Notes under the pieces: model-generated
What the model was told of the DNA's origin: nothing
Databases searched by the model: none
The model's input: the letters and a program-made list of their open reading frames with translations, nothing else
Assembly: GCA_011046405.1 (NCBI GenBank)
Contig: DSAR01000019.1
Span: 1-18,213 of the forward strand
DNA length: 18,213 nucleotides
Reading direction: 5' to 3'
Source of the DNA: Chloroflexota bacterium
Lineage (GTDB): Bacteria > Chloroflexota > Anaerolineae > B4-G1
Translations under genes and position numbers: made by a program
In this document: positions 8,408 to 13,950 of the stretch, piece by piece
Numbering within the stretch: the first letter of the stretch is position 1
Layout: the number at the start of each line of letters is the position of its first letter

Positions 8408-9605
8408 GGATGGAGAGACCCCCCTGACGAATGAAAGCCCGAATGCGGCCTATCCCTGGCCCTTTTTCGCGGCGGTGGCGGCGACGGGTCTGCTTTTCTT
8501 CAGCTTTCACGGGCTTTTCTCCGTCCTGCCGCTGTATATAATCGATCTGGGCGGCGCGTCGGTGGACACCGGTATAGCGACGTGGGTTTTCGCGCTGGCA
8601 GCGCTGCTGGTCCGCCCGCCGGCCGGGCTGCTGGCCGATCGCTGGGGGCGCAAGCCGGCGCTCGTCCTGGGCGCGCTTTTGTTCGGCGGCGCGCCATTGC
8701 TCTACGGCCTCGTCACCAACGTGTCGGGATTGCTGCTCGTGCGGGCCATCCACGGGATGGGACTGGCGCTTTTCAGCACCAGCTACCAGGCCTTCGTCGC
8801 CGATTGGCTGCCCGTGGCGCGCTACGGTGAGGGGTTCGGGATCGCGAACGCCGCGTCGACGGTGACGATGACGGTGGCCCCCTTGTTTGGCGAGGTGCTG
8901 GAGAGCCGGGCGGGATGGCAATCTCTGTTCATCGTGCTCGGCGGCATAGGAGCCGCAGGGCTGGCGATCACCCTGACGCTGCCCCGACGCAAGTACCAAA
9001 ATGGCAAAGGCGATAGAGACGATGCAGCAACGACCGGTTCTGGCTTGAGGCGGTTGCTGGATCGCCGGGTGGTCCGTCTCGGCGCGCTGGGGATGATGGT
9101 GTTGGGGGTGCCTTTCGGCGCGTTCATCACGTTTTTGCCCTTACTGGCCGAGGCGCGGGCCATCGCAGGCACCGGATGGGCCTTTATGGGCTACGCGCTC
9201 GCGTCATCTCTGGCGCAACCGGCGATGGGGCGGGCCATCGACCGCTGGGGCGCCCGGCGGACTGTGTTGGTGGGAATCACACTGATCAGCCTCTCGGCTG
9301 TGGGGCTGGCCTACGCGGCCAACGTGACCATGCTGCTAACCTTGGCAGTCCTTTTTGGCGTCGGCCATGGCGCAGCCCGCGTCAGTTTCGACACCCGTGT
9401 GCAGCGCAACGTCGATACGGATTCGCGAGGAAGCGCATCGGCCATCCTATACACTGCCTTCGATTTGATGGTTGGCCTGGGATCATGGGGCCTGGGCGCG
9501 CTGGCCGGCGCGATGGGGTACAGGGTCATGTATGGCGCCGTGGCTGCCATTGTGCTGGTGGGGCTCGCAATCGGGGCGATGATGGGGGTAAAACGTAAGG
9601 CGTAA
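8391..9605 (+). CDS. Major facilitator superfamily transporter (MFS_1, drug/sugar efflux-like)
   Basis: A protein of about 404 aa with 12 predicted membrane helices in two halves. MFS motif A is clear in the first half (PAGLLADRWGRKPAL, about 77-91) and its relic in the second (AMGRAIDRWGARR, about 278-290), joined by a hydrophilic cytoplasmic loop at about 199-225. This is a proton-driven secondary transporter; the substrate cannot be read from the sequence. Start choice is awkward: the last in-frame stop is TGA at 8385-8387 and the first start is TTG at 8391, inside the heptamer array, with only GAGA-type purines as ribosome binding site. The next start, GTG at 8475, would cut into helix 1, so TTG 8391 is preferred. 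The gene runs convergent to the folate ligase gene. Confidence 0.88.
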   Translation: MRVENWDGETPLTNESPNAAYPWPFFAAVAATGLLFFSFHGLFSVLPLYIIDLGGASVDTGIATWVFALAALLVRPPAGLLADRWGRKPALVLGALLFGGAPLLYGLVTNVSGLLLVRAIHGMGLALFSTSYQAFVADWLPVARYGEGFGIANAASTVTMTVAPLFGEVLESRAGWQSLFIVLGGIGAAGLAITLTLPRRKYQNGKGDRDDAATTGSGLRRLLDRRVVRLGALGMMVLGVPFGAFITFLPLLAEARAIAGTGWAFMGYALASSLAQPAMGRAIDRWGARRTVLVGITLISLSAVGLAYAANVTMLLTLAVLFGVGHGAARVSFDTRVQRNVDTDSRGSASAILYTAFDLMVGLGSWGLGALAGAMGYRVMYGAVAAIVLVGLAIGAMMGVKRKA

Positions 9606-9634
9606 AACGTAAAAGGCCAACGTCTTACGTTTTA
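9589..9634. terminator. Candidate bidirectional terminator hairpin between convergent genes
   Basis: TAAAACGTAAG at 9589-9599 is exactly complementary to CTTACGTTTTA at 9624-9634 (11-bp stem). A second copy, TAAAACGT at 9603-9610, makes an alternative 8-bp stem with the same right arm. The element overlaps the MFS stop codon and lies 39 nt beyond the stop of the convergent folate ligase gene, where a shared terminator is expected. The stem is AT-rich and the T-tracts (TTTT) are short, so its strength is uncertain. Confidence 0.5.
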
Positions 9635-9673
9635 ACATTTCCACGGTTGCCAGTTCTTTCCTCGATATCTACT

Positions 9674-10234
9674 TTAAGCAAACTCGCTCCTGCACCGAAT
9701 GATCTCCGTCTGTGTGGCGACCCAATCCATCCGCTGGTCGTGCTCGCCGCAGGGCAGGACGTCGACCAGGCATTCGTCGTAGGTGATGCCCACCCGTCCG
9801 GCTGTCGTCTGGGGCAAGAAACGGTCGTAATACCCACCCCCAAAGCCCAAGCGTCCTCCCTGGCGGTCGAAGGCTACCCCCGGCACCAGCACCAGGTCTA
9901 GCCGTTGGGGGGGGATGACCGGCAAGTCAGGCGCCGGCTCCAGCATGCCAAAACGATGTCGAATGAGCCGGTCGGGATCGTAAGGATGGAGCAGCATCTG
10001 GTTCCCGGCGACGATACGCGGCACGACCCATTCGATGTCCGACAGCAGTTCGAACAATAGGCCCAGATCCAGCTCGTTGCGAAAGGCCAGGTAGGTGAGC
10101 ACGGTCTGGGCCTGTCGCAGCGAGGGCCACTTGGCCAGTTGCCGGCAGAGCGCGGCCGAGGCCGTGGCGACGTCCTCTTCAGGAAGACATTCCCGGAGAT
10201 TGCAGAAATCCTGTCGGAGTGCTTGCTTGTGCAT
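9674..10234 (-). CDS. 5-formyltetrahydrofolate cyclo-ligase (5,10-methenyl-THF synthetase)
   Basis: A 186-aa cytosolic enzyme that uses ATP to convert 5-formyl-THF to 5,10-methenyl-THF, returning stored folate to the one-carbon pool. Family motifs are LTYLAFRNELD (about 46-56), RFGMLEP (94-100), the ATP-binding VPGVAFD...GGRLGFGGGYYDRFL block (117-140), and the C-terminal EHDQRMDWVATQTEII (164-179). Length is typical. ATG 10234 is chosen because GAGGAAA precedes it and the homologous region begins there; the open frame continues upstream to 10456, but only as the antisense-like shadow of the pyrK end. It lies 20 nt after pyrK on the same strand, so co-transcription is likely. No frameshift or missing motif is seen. 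Confidence 0.93.
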   Translation of the reverse strand: MHKQALRQDFCNLRECLPEEDVATASAALCRQLAKWPSLRQAQTVLTYLAFRNELDLGLLFELLSDIEWVVPRIVAGNQMLLHPYDPDRLIRHRFGMLEPAPDLPVIPPQRLDLVLVPGVAFDRQGGRLGFGGGYYDRFLPQTTAGRVGITYDECLVDVLPCGEHDQRMDWVATQTEIIRCRSEFA

Positions 10235-10254
10235 ACTGCTTTCCTCGGTCGTCC

Positions 10255-11067
10255 TCAACGCAGGGGCAGGCGCCGGCCGGTAGCCGTACGCTGGGCGTGG
10301 CCGAAGTCGCGCAGCCCGTCCAGTTCCTCCACCTCGAAGACGGGGCCGTCCTGGCAGACCAGCAGCCCATCCAGGGCGCATTGCCCACAAATCCCGAAGC
10401 CACACTTCATGTACCGTTCCACGCTCAACTGGCCCGGCACGTCGTGCTCGCGGCACAGACGGTGCAGCGCGACCAGCATCGGTTCCGGACCGCAGGCGTA
10501 GATGGCGGCGGTCTGAAGCTGTTCCAGTGCTATTTTCTGCCAGACGACATCCGTGATGAGCCCCCGGTGGCTGTGGGTGCCGTCGTCGGTGGCCAGGATG
10601 AGAGCGGACAAACGACGTCCGTCGACATCCAGCGCGCGGAATTTCTCGACGTAAGGCAGGGCGTCCTCGGTGCGGGCGCCGATGGCGACCGTGGTCGGCA
10701 CACCTTTCTCGACGGCTCGCCGGGCCAGGAAGTACATCGGCCCCACGCCACAGCCCCCGGCGATCAGAATGGCCGGCCTATCTTTGTGTAACGAGAATCC
10801 GCGCCCATAAGGCCCTCGCCACCCCACTTTATCACCCACCTTGCGCTGGTGCAGCACCGTGCTGAAAGGCCCCACCCGGGCGACAGTGACGGTGAGCGGA
10901 GCGGGGGAGGCGATGGACATGGGCTTTTCGTCCACGTCGGGCAGCCACAGCATGATGAATTGTCCGGGAGTCGCTTCGGGCAACTCAGCATCCAGCACGA
11001 AGGTGCGGATGGTGCGGGTTTCTTGTTGGATGTCTTTTATCTTTACAGTTTGTGGTAGATTCAACAT
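10255..11067 (-). CDS. pyrK: Dihydroorotate dehydrogenase electron transfer subunit (PyrK-type FAD/[2Fe-2S] protein)
   Basis: A 270-aa flavin/iron-sulfur reductase subunit. In class 1B dihydroorotate dehydrogenase it passes electrons from PyrD's FMN through a [2Fe-2S] cluster and FAD to NAD+. Visible parts: FAD-binding beta-barrel with KPMSIAS (48-54) and GPYGRGF (85-91), NAD-binding IAGGCGVGPM (102-111) and ACGPEPML (191-198), and the cluster ligands Cys222, Cys227, Cys230 and Cys238 in KCGFGICGQC...CQDGPVF. The 'CQDGPVF' ending is typical of PyrK. The start is ATG 11067 with AGGGG just upstream. It begins 9 nt after the mutase stop. No pyrD is present in the window, so PyrD must be elsewhere, or this is a PyrK-like reductase with another partner. 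Confidence 0.88.
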   Translation of the reverse strand: MLNLPQTVKIKDIQQETRTIRTFVLDAELPEATPGQFIMLWLPDVDEKPMSIASPAPLTVTVARVGPFSTVLHQRKVGDKVGWRGPYGRGFSLHKDRPAILIAGGCGVGPMYFLARRAVEKGVPTTVAIGARTEDALPYVEKFRALDVDGRRLSALILATDDGTHSHRGLITDVVWQKIALEQLQTAAIYACGPEPMLVALHRLCREHDVPGQLSVERYMKCGFGICGQCALDGLLVCQDGPVFEVEELDGLRDFGHAQRTATGRRLPLR

Positions 11068-11076
11068 TTGCCCCTT

Positions 11077-12750
11077 TTACAGGATCATCGGCTCGCGGTA
11101 GATACCGAAGACCTCGCGGAAGACGTCCATCATCTCTTGCAGGGTGGCATAGGCACGCACGGCGTCGAGGATGTAGGGCATGGTGTTCTCGGTCCCTTGC
11201 GCGGCGATACGGAGCCGGTCGAGGGCCTGGCCCACGGCCCCGTTATCCCGCTCGGCCCGCACCTGCTCCAGGCGGGCGATCTGTCTCTCGTATCCCTGGG
11301 GGTCTATCTTCAGCAGGGGGATTTCCACCGGTTCGTCGGATGCGAACTCGTTGACGCCGACGACGATGCGCCGGCGCTCGTCAATCTCCCGCTGGTACTG
11401 GTAGGCCGCGTCGGCGATCTCCTGCTGGAAGAAGCCGGTCTCGATGGCGAGAATCACGCCGCCCAGGGCCTCGATCTGCTCGAAGTAATCGTAGACTTGC
11501 TGTTCCATCCGGTCGGTCAGCGCCTCGATGGCGTAAGAGCCGCCCAGTGGATCGATCGTGTTGGTCACGCCCGATTCGTGGGCGATGATCTGCTGGGTGC
11601 GCAAGGCGATGGTGACGGCTCGCTCGCTTGGGAGGGCCAGGGCCTCGTCGAGGCTGTTGGTGTGCAGCGATTGGGTCCCGCCGAGCACGGCCGCCAGGGC
11701 CTGGATGGCGACGCGCACCACGTTGATCTCCGGCTGTTGGGCGGTGAGGGAGCAACCGGCCGTCTGGGTGTGGAAACGCATCCACCAGGAGCGGGGATTC
11801 TCGGCCCCGAAGGTCTCGCGCATCTCCCGGGCCCAGATGCGGCGGGAGGCACGGAACTTGGCGATCTCTTCCAGGAAATCATTGTGGCAATTGAAGAAGT
11901 AGGACAGCCGGGGCGCGAAGGCGTCCACGTCCAGCCCACGTTCCAGCGCCCAGCGGACGTATTCCAGCCCGTCGGCCAGCGTGAAAGCCAGTTCCTGGGC
12001 CGCCGTCGAACCGGCCTCCCGAATGTGATAGCCGGAGATGGAGATGGTGTTCCACCGGGGCAGGTGCTGCGTCCCGAATTCAACAGTATCGGTCACCAGT
12101 CGCATTGAGGGATTGGGCGGAAAGATGTATTCCTTCTGGGCGATGTATTCTTTGAGGATGTCGTTCTGGATCGTGCCGCCGAGCTCGTGCATCGGCACGC
12201 CCTGTTTTTCGGCCGCGACGATATACATGGCCCAGACAATGACCGCCGGGGAGTTGATGGTCATCGAAGTGGTCACTTTGTCCAGCGGGATGCCGTCGAA
12301 AAGCCTCTCCATATCCCGCAGGGAGGCGATGGCGACGCCACACTTGCCGAACTCTCCTTCCGCCTCGGGGGCGTCGGTGTCGTACCCCATCAGAGTGGGC
12401 ATGTCGAAGGCGACCGATAGGCCGGTCTGCCCCTGTTCCAGCAGGTACTTGAAGCGGGCGTTCGTCTCCTCGGCGGTGCCAAAACCGGCGAACATACGCA
12501 TCGTCCACAATCGTCCCCGGTGCATCGTGGGATGGACGCCCCGGGTGAAGGGATACTCGCCGGGGAATCCCAACGCATCCAGATAATCCTCATCGGCGAC
12601 GCCGTCCAATGGCGTGTAAAGCCGTTCGACAGGCTCTCCCGAGGTGGTGATGAATTCGCCATCCGCTCGTTCGGGATAACGGTCGAGGGTATCCTTGAGA
12701 GTCTTCTCCTCCCAACGATTCAGTGCTTGGCGGATATCTTCCTGTGTCAT
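11077..12750 (-). CDS. Coenzyme B12-dependent acyl-CoA mutase large subunit; isobutyryl-CoA mutase-like (IcmA-type) active site
   Basis: A 557-aa catalytic TIM-barrel subunit of the methylmalonyl/isobutyryl-CoA mutase family. It lacks the C-terminal B12-binding domain, so it needs a separate small subunit, which is not in this window. Core motifs are YPFTRGVHPTMHRGRLW (66-82), GQTGLSVAFDMPTLMGYD (107-124), SISGYHIREAG with the catalytic-type His242, and GGTQSLHTNSLDEALALP (357-373). Aligned by eye to Propionibacterium MutB, Phe87 replaces Tyr89 and Gln205 replaces Arg207. This pair is that of isobutyryl-CoA mutase, not methylmalonyl-CoA mutase. Ala114 argues against 2-hydroxyisobutyryl-CoA mutase, which has Asp there. 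ATG 12750 is preceded by AGGAGG (8-nt spacing). An in-frame extension to 12888 would be translated repeat. Automated tools will call it methylmalonyl-CoA mutase. Confidence 0.9.
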   Translation of the reverse strand: MTQEDIRQALNRWEEKTLKDTLDRYPERADGEFITTSGEPVERLYTPLDGVADEDYLDALGFPGEYPFTRGVHPTMHRGRLWTMRMFAGFGTAEETNARFKYLLEQGQTGLSVAFDMPTLMGYDTDAPEAEGEFGKCGVAIASLRDMERLFDGIPLDKVTTSMTINSPAVIVWAMYIVAAEKQGVPMHELGGTIQNDILKEYIAQKEYIFPPNPSMRLVTDTVEFGTQHLPRWNTISISGYHIREAGSTAAQELAFTLADGLEYVRWALERGLDVDAFAPRLSYFFNCHNDFLEEIAKFRASRRIWAREMRETFGAENPRSWWMRFHTQTAGCSLTAQQPEINVVRVAIQALAAVLGGTQSLHTNSLDEALALPSERAVTIALRTQQIIAHESGVTNTIDPLGGSYAIEALTDRMEQQVYDYFEQIEALGGVILAIETGFFQQEIADAAYQYQREIDERRRIVVGVNEFASDEPVEIPLLKIDPQGYERQIARLEQVRAERDNGAVGQALDRLRIAAQGTENTMPYILDAVRAYATLQEMMDVFREVFGIYREPMIL

Positions 12751-12758
12751 ATGAGTTT

Positions 12759-12764
12759 CCTCCT
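12759..12764 (-). promoter_or_regulatory. Ribosome binding site that sets the mutase start
   Basis: On the minus strand AGGAGG lies 8 nt before ATG 12750. It rules out the longer reading from 12888, whose first 40 residues are only translated octamer repeat. Confidence 0.85.
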
Positions 12765-12776
12765 GGGTTGCTAGGT

Positions 12777-12864
12777 TGGTATATTGGTAGACTGGTAGAC
12801 TGGTAGACTGGTAGACTGGTAGATTGGTATATTGGTATATTGGTAGACTGGTATATTGGTGGGT
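12777..12864. repeat. Octamer tandem repeat array (11 units, TGGTAKAY)
   Basis: Eleven contiguous 8-bp units with no spacers. The forms are TGGTAGAC (five), TGGTATAT (four), TGGTAGAT (one) and a degenerate last unit TGGTGGGT. The array lies between the predicted mutase promoter and its ribosome binding site, so it should be transcribed as part of the mutase 5' leader. The minus strand through it contains no stop codon in any frame, which produces a false N-terminal extension of the mutase. Confidence 0.95.
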
Positions 12865-12919
12865 TGGGCGGACATGCTTATTTGTCAATTTGTCATTTTA
12901 TCATGGCTCTGAGGTACGC

Positions 12920-12947
12920 ATTAAAATTTTTACGCAAATTGTGCCAA
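12920..12947 (-). promoter_or_regulatory. Predicted sigma-70-type promoter for the mutase-pyrK-folate ligase unit
   Basis: On the minus strand, TTGGCA (12947-12942, 5/6 match to TTGACA), a 16-bp spacer, and TTTAAT (12925-12920, 5/6 match to TATAAT). It begins 7 nt past the lipoprotein stop codon. Initiation near 12912 would give a leader of about 160 nt that contains the octamer array. Confidence 0.6.
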
Positions 12948-12953
12948 ACTTCG

Positions 12954-13844
12954 TTATTCATTCGTCATTTGCCAGACGATACCTTGCCCTTGCGGGCCCA
13001 GGACCCATTGGGCAAATTGGCGGGCCTCACCGGTCGGTTCTGCCACCGATGCCAGGTAAAGCCAGCGGGAGAGAGGGTAGAGCCCTTCGGTGATGGCCTC
13101 GGGTGTGGGCGATACGCCTTCGACTGACAACACGATCACCTGCTCTGCCAGCGCTTCGGTGAGATGGAGCGTGGAGATGTAACCCAGCGCCCCGGGCGTA
13201 TGGGTCACGTAGGCGATGACAGCCTCGTTAGAGGGCATCACCACGGCGGTCTGGGTGACGGCCCACGCGCCGCCACTGCCACCCAGCACGATCCGCTCGA
13301 AAGCGGTCCGCGTGCCAGAGCCATGCTCACGACTGACAATGGTCAATATCTTGCCATGCCATTCCTGTACGTGACCGCGGTAAATGTCCTGCAAGTGAAT
13401 GAGGCCGGTTTCGGCAAAAGGAAGGTCTGAATGAGCGATGATGGCGATGCCGTCCCGGGTGAATGGTTGGGACCATATCGGCTCTATGCCCGGCTTATTC
13501 TGGAGCCACGATAACAGGCCCAGATCCGCTTCGCCAGAACGCAGGACTTGTTCAGCCGTGGCAGCGTTGAATACGTCAATCTCGACCGTGACCCAGGGAT
13601 ACGTCTCCTCGTAGACGGCGGCGAGCGTCTCGGCCAACGGCCCACAGGTATCGGCGGCGACCAGGCGCAAGGTGACAGGCTCGCGGGTGACGACGAGGGG
13701 TTGGGGGCCACAGGCGACCAGGATGCAGATCGTGAGCAGTAGGAAGCAGGTAGCAGGTAGCAGGTAGTTAGGTAGCAGGTAGTTAGGTAGCAGGTAGTTA
13801 GGTAGCAGGCAGTTATGGCGATTTCGGAGGTGTTGGTGGTTCAT
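12954..13844 (-). CDS. PstS-like substrate-binding lipoprotein (PBP superfamily)
   Basis: A 296-aa predicted lipoprotein related to phosphate-binding proteins of ABC importers. A hydrophobic stretch, CFLLLTICILVAC (33-45), ends in the lipobox LVAC, so Cys45 should be the lipidated residue. The PstS anion-binding signature appears as SREHGSGTRTAFER (171-184), and PGALGYIS (217-224) matches the family's second-lobe motif. The first-lobe ligand loop (AADTCGPL, 64-70) differs from the usual phosphate type, so the ligand may be another oxyanion such as molybdate or tungstate. No permease or ATPase gene is nearby. The n-region is lengthened by translated 15-bp repeats (NCLLP then NYLLP three times). 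ATG 13844 has only a weak AAGG and sits 6 nt from a consensus -10 box, suggesting a leaderless transcript. Confidence 0.85.
   Translation of the reverse strand: MNHQHLRNRHNCLLPNYLLPNYLLPNYLLPATCFLLLTICILVACGPQPLVVTREPVTLRLVAADTCGPLAETLAAVYEETYPWVTVEIDVFNAATAEQVLRSGEADLGLLSWLQNKPGIEPIWSQPFTRDGIAIIAHSDLPFAETGLIHLQDIYRGHVQEWHGKILTIVSREHGSGTRTAFERIVLGGSGGAWAVTQTAVVMPSNEAVIAYVTHTPGALGYISTLHLTEALAEQVIVLSVEGVSPTPEAITEGLYPLSRWLYLASVAEPTGEARQFAQWVLGPQGQGIVWQMTNE
13741..13814. repeat. In-frame tandem repeat in the lipoprotein signal-peptide region
   Basis: Four copies of the 15-bp unit AGGTAGCAGGTAGTT (13755-13814, the last with one mismatch) follow three 7-bp relatives (AGGAAGC, AGGTAGC, AGGTAGC). 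Read on the minus strand, each 15-mer is five codons (NCLLP or NYLLP), so gain or loss of a unit keeps the frame and only changes the length of the signal-peptide n-region. Confidence 0.93.
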
Positions 13845-13850
13845 ACCTTA

Positions 13851-13879
13851 ATTATACCGCGCATCACGGGGTATCACAA
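13851..13879 (-). promoter_or_regulatory. Strong sigma-70-type promoter abutting the PstS-like lipoprotein start
   Basis: On the minus strand, TTGTGA (13879-13874, 4/6 to consensus), a 17-bp spacer, and a perfect TATAAT (13856-13851). Only TAAGGT separates the -10 box from ATG 13844. Normal initiation 6-8 nt past the -10 box would fall on or next to the start codon, giving a leaderless mRNA. Confidence 0.7.
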
Positions 13880-13899
13880 CCTGCTTTTGACTGGTGTTC

Positions 13900-13950
13900 T
13901 CAGTGAGACGATTCCCAACTCATGCCGCCGAGCAGACCGATGGTTTTCAT
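13900..13950 (-). pseudogene. 5' remnant of an aspartate/glutamate racemase gene
   Basis: A 16-codon frame reads MKTIGLLGGMSWESSH and then TGA. Its first 14 residues are the invariant start of aspartate racemase-family proteins; E. coli YgeA begins MKTIGLLGGMSWEST. The remnant keeps a strong AGGAGG (13958-13963, 7-nt spacing), and its ATG overlaps the stop codon of the 170-aa gene (ATGA), as in a translationally coupled operon gene. Similarity ends right after SWES: neither the next residues (normally xxxYYRxxN) nor any later racemase motif can be found in any frame before the lipoprotein promoter. The rest, about 210 codons, seems to have been deleted. A functional short peptide is possible but less likely. 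Confidence 0.75.

Noticed and set aside
8106..8999. Minus-strand open frame of 297 codons spanning the heptamer array, with NSQFSIL heptapeptide repeats
   Set aside because: The array has no stop codon on the minus strand in any frame, so a long frame arises automatically. The rest is antisense to the clearly coding MFS and Agl23-NHL genes, and no ribosome binding site or known domain is seen.
10235..10456. N-terminal extension of the folate cyclo-ligase
   Set aside because: The extra 74 residues are Arg/Pro/Gly-rich, read the end of pyrK in another frame and lie before a good ribosome binding site at the ATG 10234.
11068..12108. Plus-strand open frame of 346 codons
   Set aside because: It is antisense to the mutase gene, whose motifs are unmistakable; the frame is open because of high GC and codon bias. 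Its translation has no recognisable domain.
12751..12888. N-terminal extension of the mutase (46 residues rich in YQYTNLP)
   Set aside because: It is the translated octamer array; a strong ribosome binding site at 12759-12764 fixes the start at 12750.
12751..12953. Cobalamin riboswitch before the B12-dependent mutase
   Set aside because: No B12-box-like conserved motif or folded core could be seen; the gap is mostly octamer repeat. A covariance search would settle it.
13815..13950. Frameshifted continuation of the racemase after the TGA at 13900
   Set aside because: Another frame stays open for some 20 codons (to a TAA near 13850), but it shows none of the YYR or later racemase motifs, so it is deletion, not a simple frameshift.
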